Positions 22,958 through 31,424 of a stretch of DNA of 64,000 bases are shown in pieces (the first letter of the stretch is position 1; each line of letters begins with the position of its first letter). The translations under genes and the position numbers were made by a program. The stretch comes from CAYZXT01 sp964482515. GTDB taxonomy: Bacteria > Elusimicrobiota > Elusimicrobia > FEN-1173. The DNA is taken from positions 1 through 64,000 of the forward strand of contig CAYZXT010000001.1 in the NCBI GenBank assembly GCA_964482515.1, written 5' to 3'. A model generated the notes under the pieces. The model saw only the letters and a list, made by a program, of their open reading frames with translations. It did no database searches and had not been told where the DNA came from.

Positions 22958-24431
22958 GTCTCCCGCCTGGAACCTTAAAACCGCGATAGCCCTCGCCGGC
23001 ATTTTGGCCGCCGCCGCGTTCATGCGGCTGTGGGGCATCGGCTGGGGTTTCCCCCTGCAGCGCGGCTACGTGGACGAGTTCGTCACGGTCTTCTACACGC
23101 TCCGCCTTTTTGAAACGGGCCCGAACCCCTATTTCTTCGACTATCCTTCCCTATATCTGTATCTCCTTTGGGTGGTCCTTTTCGTCCTCCGTTTCGCCGC
23201 CGGGCAGCCTTTCACCATCGGCGCTTTCCTCGACGATGCTTCCACCGCGCCGATCTGGGCCGGCCGGATCCTCACCGTCGCTCTGGCCGTCGCCGGGGTT
23301 CTTCTGGTCGTTCACGCGGGACGAGCCTGGCGGGACAACAAGGCCGGACTCTGGGCGGGACTGTTTCTGGCGCTGCAGTCCGTCCACGTGCGCATGAGCC
23401 ACTATGCCATGCCCGACATCCTGTCGGTCACGCTGACCACGGCCGCGATTTTCATGTGGACTTTATTCGTTATTGCGCAAGAGCGAGGGGTGACGCCGGG
23501 CGGGGCGGAGCGATATTTGTTTTTGTCCGGGCTGTTTTTAGGGCTGGCGGCGGCGACCAAATACACGCCGGGGTTCATGCTGCCGGGCCTCGTCCTTTGG
23601 CTGCTGGTCCAAAAACAATCGCGTTTCGCCGCCGTGCTGGCCGGCGCGGCGTTCCTGGGTTTTTTCCTCGGCTCGCCTTTTTCGGTCCTCGCCTGGCGGG
23701 AATTCCTTCCGCGCGTGGGCTTGTTGACCTCGCATATCATCGTGGGAGAAACCGCGGCCGCCGTGAACCCCTTCGCCCGCTGGGCGCGCTCATTGCTGTT
23801 CCTGCCGCAGGCGTTTCATCCGGCCCTCCTGGTCTTGGGCGCGGCGGGTTTCCTTTGGACGAGGGACTCCGTTTCGAAGAGTTTGGGTTGGGCGGCGCTT
23901 TTTTATTTTCTCTGCACGGGCCTGTGGAAAGTCGTGGCGGACCGTTATTATCTTCCCCTGGTCCCCGCGGCGTGCGTGGGCGCGGGATGCTTTTTGTCCC
24001 GTTTCTCGGAGCGGAAGGCATGGCCCGCCGCGGTTTTAGGCGCGGCCGCGGCGCTCCTTCTGCTTTGGCCCGGCGTGGCGTTCAACGTTCAGATCTCCCG
24101 GCGCGATACGCGCCTGGAAATGCGTGACTGGGTCCGCGCTCATGTTTCTTCCGGCGCGCGCATCCTCCGTTTTCCGCACACGACGGAGTTCGTCGCCCAT
24201 GACCCCTTCGCCGTCCGGGTGGACTGGGAGGGGAAACTGATGGATCGGCCCCCCGAGGCGCTCCTCCAGGAGTACGATTACGTTTTGACCGCCCACTTCA
24301 GCCCGGAGCCCGATGACGTGGAAAAGGGATGGAAATCGGCCGCGCGGGAAGTCCATTCCGTCAGCGGTAAAGCCGTCCCGGCGTTCCCGCACCAACCGCG
24401 GCTCCGTTTGTGGGGAAAACGCACATCATAA
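22938..24431 (+). CDS. Membrane glycosyltransferase of the PMT/ArnT (GT39/GT83) type
   Basis: About 497 residues with about 10-12 membrane helices. The first loop contains VDEF and TGPNPYFFDYPSLYLYL, the acidic first loop characteristic of polyprenyl-phosphate-dependent glycosyltransferases that act outside the inner membrane. The acceptor is unknown (protein, lipid A or another glycan). No ATG, GTG or TTG precedes the first membrane helix except far inside the redoxin gene. An ATT at 22938 has AAGGA 8 bases upstream and gives ISPPAVKSPAWNLKTAIALA as the N-terminus, so I propose it as a rare start. TTG 23004 and ATG 23022 would remove most or all of helix 1. The C-terminal 110 residues form a soluble domain. 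Confidence 0.75.
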   Translation: MSPPAVKSPAWNLKTAIALAGILAAAAFMRLWGIGWGFPLQRGYVDEFVTVFYTLRLFETGPNPYFFDYPSLYLYLLWVVLFVLRFAAGQPFTIGAFLDDASTAPIWAGRILTVALAVAGVLLVVHAGRAWRDNKAGLWAGLFLALQSVHVRMSHYAMPDILSVTLTTAAIFMWTLFVIAQERGVTPGGAERYLFLSGLFLGLAAATKYTPGFMLPGLVLWLLVQKQSRFAAVLAGAAFLGFFLGSPFSVLAWREFLPRVGLLTSHIIVGETAAAVNPFARWARSLLFLPQAFHPALLVLGAAGFLWTRDSVSKSLGWAALFYFLCTGLWKVVADRYYLPLVPAACVGAGCFLSRFSERKAWPAAVLGAAAALLLLWPGVAFNVQISRRDTRLEMRDWVRAHVSSGARILRFPHTTEFVAHDPFAVRVDWEGKLMDRPPEALLQEYDYVLTAHFSPEPDDVEKGWKSAAREVHSVSGKAVPAFPHQPRLRLWGKRTS

Positions 24432-24485
24432 ACCGGTTTTTCCAACCCATGCCGGGTTTTTCCTCTCTAGGCCGGAAGAGTAATT

Positions 24486-24494
24486 TGGTATAAT
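24486..24494 (+). promoter_or_regulatory. Extended -10 promoter of nadK (near-leaderless)
   Basis: TGGTATAAT is a perfect extended -10. Only eight bases separate it from the ATG at 24503, so transcription should start 1-2 bases before the start codon. No Shine-Dalgarno is possible on such a transcript. Confidence 0.6.
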
Positions 24495-24502
24495 CGGCAT
24501 TC

Positions 24503-25312
24503 ATGTCTTCCTTGGGGAAATCCGTCGCTGTATTTTGCAATATGGACAAGCCGGCCGCGCGCCGGGAAGTCCCGCGCTTGAAGGCCTGGTTCCGCCAACG
24601 GGGGTTTCAGGTCCTTCCGCCTCGATCGGCGCACAAGGCTGCCGTCGCCGTTTCCCTGGGCGGCGATGGGACCATCCTGGGCACGGGCCGCCGACTGGCC
24701 GCCGCGGGCGTCCCGGTGCTCGGCGTGAACGTCGGGCATCTGGGGTTCCTGGCGGGCACGGACCTCAAACATCTTTACGGGACCTTGAAGGACCTGCTGG
24801 CCGGCCGGTTGGCGTTGTCGGAGCGGACTCTCCTGTCCGTCAAGCCGCCGCGCGGGAAAGAGATTTTGGCGGTCAACGATTGCGTGGTCCGCCTGGCTGG
24901 AAGCGTGCGCGTTATCCGGCTCTCCGCCTGGGTGGACGGCCAATATCTGGCCACCTACGTGGGCGACGGTCTGATCGTTTCGACCCCCACCGGGTCCACA
25001 GCCTACTCACTCGGCGCCTCCGGGCCCATCGTCCAACCCGAGACCGACGTCGTCCTCCTCACCCCCATCTGCCCCCACAGCCTGACCCAGCGCCCGCTGA
25101 TTTTGTCCGCCGACCGCGTCTTGGAAATCCAGGTGGAAGACCATCTGCGCGGGGACAAAGTACTCGTGTCCCTGGACGGACAGCATAGTTTCGGGTTGAA
25201 ACGCGGCCAGCGGATCGTGATCCGCCGCGCCCAAGAGAAGTTCCGGCTTTTTTTCGACCGTAGCATGCCCTATTTCTCCGTGTTGCGCCAGAAACTAAGA
25301 TGGGGAGAATAA
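24503..25312 (+). CDS. nadK: NAD kinase
   Basis: Phosphorylates NAD+ to NADP+. Motifs: SLGGDGTILGTGRRLA (GGDGT for ATP and substrate), GVNVGHLGFLAG, AVNDCVV (in place of the usual ALNE), and GDGLIVSTPTGSTAYSLGASGPIV. At 269 residues it is slightly short but complete. It supplies NADP+, which zwf and several biosynthetic enzymes in the window use. It lies directly before recN, a common pairing in bacteria. Its promoter suggests a leaderless mRNA. Confidence 0.95.
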   Translation: MSSLGKSVAVFCNMDKPAARREVPRLKAWFRQRGFQVLPPRSAHKAAVAVSLGGDGTILGTGRRLAAAGVPVLGVNVGHLGFLAGTDLKHLYGTLKDLLAGRLALSERTLLSVKPPRGKEILAVNDCVVRLAGSVRVIRLSAWVDGQYLATYVGDGLIVSTPTGSTAYSLGASGPIVQPETDVVLLTPICPHSLTQRPLILSADRVLEIQVEDHLRGDKVLVSLDGQHSFGLKRGQRIVIRRAQEKFRLFFDRSMPYFSVLRQKLRWGE

Positions 25313-25318
25313 ATAAGC

Positions 25319-25378
25319 CGTCACCCCGGCGTAAGCCGGGGTCCAGTGCCGCTGGATTCCGGCTTTCGCCGGAATGAC
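25319..25378 (+). repeat. Interspersed repeat, copy 1 (two-hairpin REP/MITE-like element)
   Basis: The element begins CGTCACCCCGGC and ends GCCGGAATGAC. It holds two hairpins: CCCCGGC-GTAA-GCCGGGG and ATTCCGGC-TTTC-GCCGGAAT. Copies are at 55241-55304 (same orientation) and 40741-40832 (opposite orientation). It lies between nadK and recN, and its end supplies the 15 codons of a false upstream extension of recN. Confidence 0.85.
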
Positions 25379-25390
25379 AACGGCGAGATC

Positions 25391-27064
25391 ATGATAAACT
25401 TTCTATCCATTAAAAACTTCGCCCTGATCGAAGACGTGCTGCTGGAGTTTTCCGGGGGCCTGACCGTCCTCACGGGCGAGACCGGCGCGGGCAAGACCAT
25501 CGTGCTGGACGCCCTGGGGCTTTTGCTGGGCGGAAAAGCCGGGGCGCAGACGCTCCGGCAGAACGCGCCGCGCATGAGCGTGGCGGCCGGGTTCGGGCCG
25601 CTTTCCCGCCGCGTCAAGAAAATCCTCCAGGAGTTGGAGCTTTCGGTCGAAGGCGACGAGCTTTTGGTCCGCCGCGAGGTGGATTCCTCGGGCCGGTCGC
25701 GGGCCTTCGTGAACGACCAGCCCGTCAACCTTTCCACCCTGGCGCGGCTGGGGGAAGTCCTCGTGGACCTCCACGGCCAACACGAACACCAGCTCTTATT
25801 AAAACCCGCGGAACAGCGGGATCTGCTGGACGATTTCGGCAAGCTGGAAGCCCAGCGCGCGGCGGTATCCGACGCTTACGTCCATTGGCGGGACCTGGTG
25901 TCGGAGCGCGAGGCCTTGTCCCTTTCGGTCCAGGAGCGCCAGCAGCGCATCGACCTCTATCAATACCAGTTGAAAGAACTGGACGCGGCGAACCTGAAGC
26001 CGGGCGAAGACGAAGAGTTGGAACTGCTTTTGCCGCAGCTCAAGAACGCGGACAAACTCAAGACCCTTTCCGGCGAAGCCTACGACTCTCTCAATGGTGA
26101 GGACTCCGCTCTTGACCGCTTGCTCCACGCGAAGAAGAGTTTGGAGTCCCTGGTTTCTCTGGGAATAGAATTGAACGATGTAAGCGATTTGTTGGAGGAA
26201 GCCCGCCTGCGGGTGGAGGAGTCGGCCCAGCGATTGGACGCCATCCACAGAGGAGTGAACCTGGACCCGCAACGGCTGGACGAGGTTTTGTCCCAGATGG
26301 ACAGGCTCAGCCGGTTGAAGAGGAAATACGGCCCGGAACTGGCGGACGTGATCGCCTACCAACAGAGGATCCGGGCGGAACTCAAGCATTTGGAAAACGT
26401 CGAAGAACGCACACAGGACGTGGACCAGCGTTTGGCCGCGGCGGAGAAGACGTTGTCCGATACGTGCGCGGTCCTGAGCCGGGCCCGGGCCTCCGCCGCC
26501 AAGAAGTTGGCGGAATCCGCCGAGAAGGAATTCAAGGATTTGGGGCTTTCCCGGGCCGCTTTGGAGATCGTCGTGAGCAAAAATCCCGTCTATGGGGCCC
26601 ACGGTTATGATAATATTGAGTTCCTCTTCACTCCGAACCCCGGGGAAGGCCGGAAGCCCTTGGCCGATGTGGCCTCGGGCGGCGAGTTGTCGCGGGTGAT
26701 GCTGGCCTTGAAGACCGTTCTGGCCAAAAGCGATCCGGTCGGAACGCTGATATTCGATGAGATTGACGCGGGAGTGGGCGGCGACCTGGGGGCGGCCATC
26801 GGCCGCAAGATGTCTCGACTCGGAAAAACCCATCAAGTCCTGTGCATCACGCACCTGGCGCCCATCGCGGCCTGCGGAGACACGCATTTTTACGTGGAAA
26901 AGGAAGTGACGTCCGGGCGAACGCGCACCGTGGTCCGGAAGCTGGACGATGTGAGCCGCGTCGCGGAAGTGGCGCGGATGTTGGGCGGCGCCGGGGAGAA
27001 ATCCGGCGCGAGATCGACGAGCCTGCAGCACGCCAAAGCGCTGCTGGAAGAGCTCAAAGCTTAA
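25391..27064 (+). CDS. recN: DNA repair protein RecN
   Basis: SMC-like ATPase of recombinational double-strand-break repair. The N-terminal half has MINFLSIKNFALIEDVLLEF and Walker A GETGAGKT, followed by the RecN-specific segment LVDLHGQHEHQ. A long central coiled coil spans about residues 160-380. The C-terminal half has the ABC signature ASGGELSRVMLALK, Walker B TLIFDEIDAGVGG and the H-loop LCITHLAPIAA. Length, 557 residues, is normal. Start 25391 (MINFL) is the family start; the open frame back to 25346 reads through the repeat element and is rejected. Confidence 0.97.
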   Translation: MINFLSIKNFALIEDVLLEFSGGLTVLTGETGAGKTIVLDALGLLLGGKAGAQTLRQNAPRMSVAAGFGPLSRRVKKILQELELSVEGDELLVRREVDSSGRSRAFVNDQPVNLSTLARLGEVLVDLHGQHEHQLLLKPAEQRDLLDDFGKLEAQRAAVSDAYVHWRDLVSEREALSLSVQERQQRIDLYQYQLKELDAANLKPGEDEELELLLPQLKNADKLKTLSGEAYDSLNGEDSALDRLLHAKKSLESLVSLGIELNDVSDLLEEARLRVEESAQRLDAIHRGVNLDPQRLDEVLSQMDRLSRLKRKYGPELADVIAYQQRIRAELKHLENVEERTQDVDQRLAAAEKTLSDTCAVLSRARASAAKKLAESAEKEFKDLGLSRAALEIVVSKNPVYGAHGYDNIEFLFTPNPGEGRKPLADVASGGELSRVMLALKTVLAKSDPVGTLIFDEIDAGVGGDLGAAIGRKMSRLGKTHQVLCITHLAPIAACGDTHFYVEKEVTSGRTRTVVRKLDDVSRVAEVARMLGGAGEKSGARSTSLQHAKALLEELKA

Positions 27065-27080
27065 TTTTCGCAGGTTAGCA

Positions 27081-27129
27081 TACCCTCTTCCGATGGACAG
27101 AGGGTCATGCAGGTGCAAGGAAGAGGGTA
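27081..27129 (+). promoter_or_regulatory. Leader with two alternative hairpins, one sequestering the ribosome-binding site
   Basis: TACCCTCTTCC (27081-27091) is perfectly complementary to GGAAGAGGGTA (27119-27129), which contains the Shine-Dalgarno of the gene starting at 27134. Within the same 5' arm, ACCCTCT (27082-27088) is also complementary to AGAGGGT at 27099-27105. The two pairings exclude each other: the proximal hairpin leaves the ribosome site free and the distal one covers it. This is the layout of a translational switch. Confidence 0.6.
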
Positions 27130-27133
27130 AACA

Positions 27134-30100
27134 ATGGACAAGCGATTTCTGAAACAGGACGGAGTGGAAGCCTTCACGGGCAACGAGCTCCTTCTCAAGG
27201 GGGGATTGGAAGGCGGCATGGCCATGCTGACCGGCTATCCCGGCTCCCCGGTTTCCGAAGTGTTCGACGCCGTCCAGTCCGTTTCCGAATTGCTGGTTGA
27301 AAAGGGCATCGTGGCGCAGATGGCGAACAACGAGGCGTTGAGCGCCGCGCGGCTGAACGGCGCCCGGCTGGCCAACCTGCGGGCCATGACCATTATGAAG
27401 TCCGTCGGGATGCATGTGGCCGCCGACGGCCTGGCCATCGGGAACCTGTCCGAGCCCAACAAACCCGAGGGCGGCGCCATGATCATCGTCGGCGACGATC
27501 CCTGGAACGAAACCACCCAGATCAATTCCGATTCCCGCTTCCTCTCCATGCACCTCAACATGCCCGTGATAGAACCCTCCACTTTTCAGGAAATCAAAGA
27601 CTGGATCAAAGACAGCTTCGAGCTCTCCGGTTTCGCCGACCTCTACATGACCTACGTCATCACGACCAACCAGGCGGACGGCGGCGGCGTGGTGCGCTGC
27701 CGGCCCAACCTTTACCCGGTCGTCAACCACCACCAGCGGGCCATGCTCTCCAGCGACCACATGCCGGTGGACAAGATGGTCATGATCCCGCCGCATACTT
27801 CCTGGCGGGAAGCGACGCTCGCCTCCCGGTTCCAGCGTTTCATTGAAGGCGTCCGGGCGCGGAATTTGAACAAGATCGTCGGAGGGCCTCTCGGCGCCAA
27901 CCGGCAACCCGGCGCGTCGAACAGCGGCGACGATCGCGCGCCCATCGGGTTCGTCACCTCCGGCTTGACCTACTGCTATCTGTCCCAAGCGCTTTCACAA
28001 ATGGGCCTCTTCGAAAAATATCCCGTCCTGAAATGGGGCGTCACCTATCCTTTGGACACCGATTTGCTGGTACAATTCGCCAAGTCCGTGGACCAGATCG
28101 TCGTGGTGGAAGAGAAGCGCGACTTCCTGGAAACACAGGTCGTCCGGCAGCTGCAGAAGTCCTTCCAGGAGGGCCGGCTCGGCAAGCTGCCGCCGGTCTG
28201 GGGAAAAGAATTTCCCGACGCGCGGCCGGGGTTCCCGTCGGTTCGCGGCCTGAACAGCTCCGTCATCATCGAACATCTGGCCCCGCTCCTGTCGAGTCGC
28301 CTGGTGGCCGTCCACTCGCCGGCTCCCAAAGTCGAGGCGGCCCTGAAAACGGTCCAGGAAACGGCCTCTTTCGACGTGAAAATTTCGCCGCGAACGCCGA
28401 CCTTCTGCCCCGGCTGCCCGCACCGCGACTCGTCCGTCGTCACCAAGGCCATCAAGAGCGATTTCAAGAACCCCGTCTACATGAAGGAAAAACATCGCGG
28501 CGAGCCGCTGGACGTCATTTTCCATGGCGAGAGCGGCTGCCACTCCATGCTGCAGTTCGAACCCAACATCGGCCTGATGCAGGATTATTCCGGCATGGGC
28601 CTGGGCGGCGGCACCGGCGCGGGCATCGACCCTTTCATCAACAATAAGCAGGTCGTGTTCCTGGGCGATTCGACGTTCTTCCACTCCGGGATGCTCGCCG
28701 TGTCTGATTCCATCAAAAACAATCAAGACATCACTTACATCATCCTCGAGAACAAGACGACGGCCATGACCGGCCACCAGCCGACGCCGGGGACGGAAAA
28801 CGACATCATGCGGCAGGAGACCTTCGCCCAGGACATCGAGCAGGTGATCCGCGGCATGGCGCGGGATTCGGTCCCCCTCTACCGCGTCAACCCGGCCTAC
28901 CGGGATTCCTACCGGGCGCTGGTCGAGGAAGTCGTCCTGAAGTCCGGCGTGAAGATCATCATCGCCGACAAGGAATGCGGCATCACCTATCAGCGGCGGG
29001 TGAGGCGGGAAAAGAAGAAAGTGATGCGCATGCAGGGTTACCTGCCGGAAGAGAAAGTCATCAACATCACGCCGGAAGTCTGCGAATTCTGTCTGGAATG
29101 CACGAACGCGACCGGTTGCCCCGGGCTCGCCATCGAAGACACGTTGCACGGGCCGAAGGTGATCACGGACAAGTCCCTCTGCGTGACGGACGGCGCCTGC
29201 ACGAAGGGGAAAGTCTGCCCGTCTTTCGAGGAGATCATCATCCGGCGGGAGAAGCCGGTGGCGGACCTTCCCGAGCCCCAGCTGAAGGATTTGCCCGTCC
29301 CCGCCAAGAAGGATTTCACCGACACCTGGTTCTGCTATACGGCCGGCGTGGGCGGCATGGGCGCCGGCGTCGTGACCGGGATTCTGGTTCGGGCCGGCAT
29401 GCTGGAAGGTTATGAGGTTTTGTTCGCCGATAAGAAAGGCCTCGCCATCCGAAACGGCGGCGTCTACGGCCACGTGACGTTTTCCAAGACGAGCCAGGTC
29501 CTAGCGCCCATCGTTCCCTATGGCAGCGCGGACCTCCTGCTCGGCATCGACATCCTGGAATCCACCCGGGGCCTCGATCCCAAGGTGAACCTGCGCATCG
29601 CCAGCCCCTCGCGGACCGCCGTGGTGATGAACACGCACAAGATGCCCACCGTGCTGACGCTCATGGGCAAGGACGATTTCAACCCCGCCGATTTGGAGAA
29701 GACGGTAAAGCGCTACACGCGGGCGGACCAATATCTCGCCGCCAACTTTTCCGCCATCGCGGAAGAATATTTCGGCAGCAAACTATATTGCAATGTCATC
29801 ATCATGGGCGCGTCCCTGCAGAAGGGCCTCCTGCCGGTGAGCATGGACAACCTCATCCTCGCCATCCGGGACTCTGTCCCTCCCCATGAGTTGGACGAAA
29901 ACCTTCGCGCGCTGCAGCTGGGCCGGCAGGTGGCGGAGCACCCGGAACAATTTGCTCACCTTACGCCCCACCTCATGACCTACGATGAGACGGTAGAAGA
30001 CAAGGTCGGCCTCCTGGAGCACAGCCGTTTCCTCGGGAAATGGGTCTCAAAGGAGTACCGGAAGATTTTGAAGGAAGTCACCCGCTGGATCGATCTGGAC

Positions 30101-30751
30101 GAGACCACGCGCGCCAAGCTCGCCCAATACATCTACGACCTGATCCAGTTCGACGGCGTGGGCTACGCCCGGCAATATATCCAGCGCCTTTGGTCCACCT
30201 ATAAAAAAGACGAGAAGAACGCCGACAAGGCCGCGACGAAGGCCGTCCTGGAGAACTTGTACAAAGTGATGATCATCAAGGACGAAGTCTACGTCGCGCA
30301 GTTGTTGACGTCCCAGGAGAAACTGCGCCGAGACCGGCAGCGCTACCGCATCGACGAGCGGCGGGGCGACCGGGTGGAGTACGTTCACCTCAACCGGCCC
30401 CAGTTCACGCTTTTCGGCCGAAACATCGAGTTCGACTGGAAGGGCCGCAACTGGCAGCTCCGCATCATGAAGAAGATGAGGTTCCTGCGGTGGCTCCTGC
30501 CCGACTGGCATTCCAAAGAAAAGGCCTTCCGGTCGTGGTATGAGGGACTGGTTGACAATTTCACCATCTTCTCCGACCCGGAGATTTACCGGTTATACGT
30601 CGAGATCCTGCGCCTGCCGGAGAACGTTTCCGGGTACCGCAAGGTCCGCTATCCGAAGATGGAGGCCGCGCGCGGGAAGGCCGATGAGCTTTTGGCGCAG
30701 ATACAGCGCCGTCGCGCGGGCCCCGTGCCCGCCTACAAAGGAATTTCCTAA
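27134..30751 (+). CDS. Indolepyruvate:ferredoxin oxidoreductase, fused alpha and beta subunits
   Basis: 1205 residues. It oxidatively decarboxylates aryl- or other 2-oxoacids to acyl-CoA, passing electrons to ferredoxin. Domain order: pyrimidine-binding N-terminus (GNELLLKGGLEGG, TGYPGSP; about 10-200); TPP-binding domain (FCPGCPHRD, then GESGCHSMLQF and GDSTFFHSG; about 425-610); cysteine-rich ferredoxin-like segment (CEFCLECTNATGCPG and CVTDGACTKGKVCPS; about 650-700); the 2-oxoacid reductase gamma domain (AGVGGMGAGVVTGIL; about 740-920); and a helical C-terminal extension to 1205. Single-chain versions of IorA-IorB occur in many bacteria. The substrate range is inferred from the family only. 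The ribosome site is buried in a conserved-looking inverted repeat. Confidence 0.9.
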   Translation: MDKRFLKQDGVEAFTGNELLLKGGLEGGMAMLTGYPGSPVSEVFDAVQSVSELLVEKGIVAQMANNEALSAARLNGARLANLRAMTIMKSVGMHVAADGLAIGNLSEPNKPEGGAMIIVGDDPWNETTQINSDSRFLSMHLNMPVIEPSTFQEIKDWIKDSFELSGFADLYMTYVITTNQADGGGVVRCRPNLYPVVNHHQRAMLSSDHMPVDKMVMIPPHTSWREATLASRFQRFIEGVRARNLNKIVGGPLGANRQPGASNSGDDRAPIGFVTSGLTYCYLSQALSQMGLFEKYPVLKWGVTYPLDTDLLVQFAKSVDQIVVVEEKRDFLETQVVRQLQKSFQEGRLGKLPPVWGKEFPDARPGFPSVRGLNSSVIIEHLAPLLSSRLVAVHSPAPKVEAALKTVQETASFDVKISPRTPTFCPGCPHRDSSVVTKAIKSDFKNPVYMKEKHRGEPLDVIFHGESGCHSMLQFEPNIGLMQDYSGMGLGGGTGAGIDPFINNKQVVFLGDSTFFHSGMLAVSDSIKNNQDITYIILENKTTAMTGHQPTPGTENDIMRQETFAQDIEQVIRGMARDSVPLYRVNPAYRDSYRALVEEVVLKSGVKIIIADKECGITYQRRVRREKKKVMRMQGYLPEEKVINITPEVCEFCLECTNATGCPGLAIEDTLHGPKVITDKSLCVTDGACTKGKVCPSFEEIIIRREKPVADLPEPQLKDLPVPAKKDFTDTWFCYTAGVGGMGAGVVTGILVRAGMLEGYEVLFADKKGLAIRNGGVYGHVTFSKTSQVLAPIVPYGSADLLLGIDILESTRGLDPKVNLRIASPSRTAVVMNTHKMPTVLTLMGKDDFNPADLEKTVKRYTRADQYLAANFSAIAEEYFGSKLYCNVIIMGASLQKGLLPVSMDNLILAIRDSVPPHELDENLRALQLGRQVAEHPEQFAHLTPHLMTYDETVEDKVGLLEHSRFLGKWVSKEYRKILKEVTRWIDLDETTRAKLAQYIYDLIQFDGVGYARQYIQRLWSTYKKDEKNADKAATKAVLENLYKVMIIKDEVYVAQLLTSQEKLRRDRQRYRIDERRGDRVEYVHLNRPQFTLFGRNIEFDWKGRNWQLRIMKKMRFLRWLLPDWHSKEKAFRSWYEGLVDNFTIFSDPEIYRLYVEILRLPENVSGYRKVRYPKMEAARGKADELLAQIQRRRAGPVPAYKGIS

Positions 30752-30829
30752 ACGATATTAATGTAAACGGTTCGGTTCGCCGGAGACCCCAGTTCTCCCG
30801 ACGCCATTTCTATATTTAAAGGGACGGTT

Positions 30830-31414
30830 ATGATCAAAATTCGAAAAGCCAAGATTGTAGACGTGCGGAACATGCACAAACTTCTTTACCAGTTCTCGGA
30901 AACAAAAGAGCTGTTGCCGCGCTCCATTTCCGAGCTTTATGAAAACCTGCAACAGTTTTACGTGGCGGACGACCGGGGACAGCTTGTCGGTTGTTGCGCG
31001 CTGGCCGTCCAGTGGGACAACCTGGCGGAGATCAAGGCGCTGGCCGTGAGCCGGGACTATCAGGGCCGGGGCCTCGGGCGCAAGCTGGTGGACGCGTGCC
31101 TGAAGGACGCGACGGAACTTGGCATCACCCGGATCTTCGCGCTGACCATGAAGGACGGTTTTTTCAAGAAGATGGGCTTCACCCACGTGGTGAAAAACGC
31201 CCTGCCGCACAAGGTGTGGACCGAATGCGTGCGCTGCCCCTATTTCCCGGACACCTGCGTGGAAATCGCCATGGTCAAGGAATTGGGCGGCAAAAAACCC
31301 GCTCCGCAATTCAAGTCCGGCGAACTGCCGCAGGACGGCACCGTCCCCGTGGAGCCGATGCTGCCGTCGGAGCCGGTCGCGGTCGACGCGGCGAGGCTTC
31401 GCAAGAAGCGTTAG
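30830..31414 (+). CDS. GNAT N-acetyltransferase, probable amino-acid N-acetyltransferase
   Basis: 194 residues. The GNAT fold is clear: IRKAKIVDVRNMHKLL at the N-terminus, motif A IKALAVSRDYQGRGLGRKLVDACL (acetyl-CoA pyrophosphate loop QGRGLG), then FALTMKDGFFKKMGF. The segment ALPHKVWTECVRCPYFPDTC is typical of stand-alone acetylglutamate synthase-like proteins involved in arginine synthesis. No arg gene is nearby, so this is a family-level guess. The last 40 residues are a low-complexity Pro/Val tail. The start has AAAGGGACGG upstream. Confidence 0.8.
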   Translation: MIKIRKAKIVDVRNMHKLLYQFSETKELLPRSISELYENLQQFYVADDRGQLVGCCALAVQWDNLAEIKALAVSRDYQGRGLGRKLVDACLKDATELGITRIFALTMKDGFFKKMGFTHVVKNALPHKVWTECVRCPYFPDTCVEIAMVKELGGKKPAPQFKSGELPQDGTVPVEPMLPSEPVAVDAARLRKKR

Positions 31415-31424
31415 GGAATATCGC

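Noticed and set aside
27065..27133. A terminator after recN
   Set aside because: The inverted repeat ends in AAGAGGGTAAAC with no T run, and it overlaps the ribosome site of the next gene, so a translational role is more likely.
25799..27988. A 729-residue open frame on the minus strand
   Set aside because: It lies antisense to recN and the indolepyruvate oxidoreductase gene, both with full family motifs. GC-rich third positions produce such shadow frames, and it has no recognisable domain.
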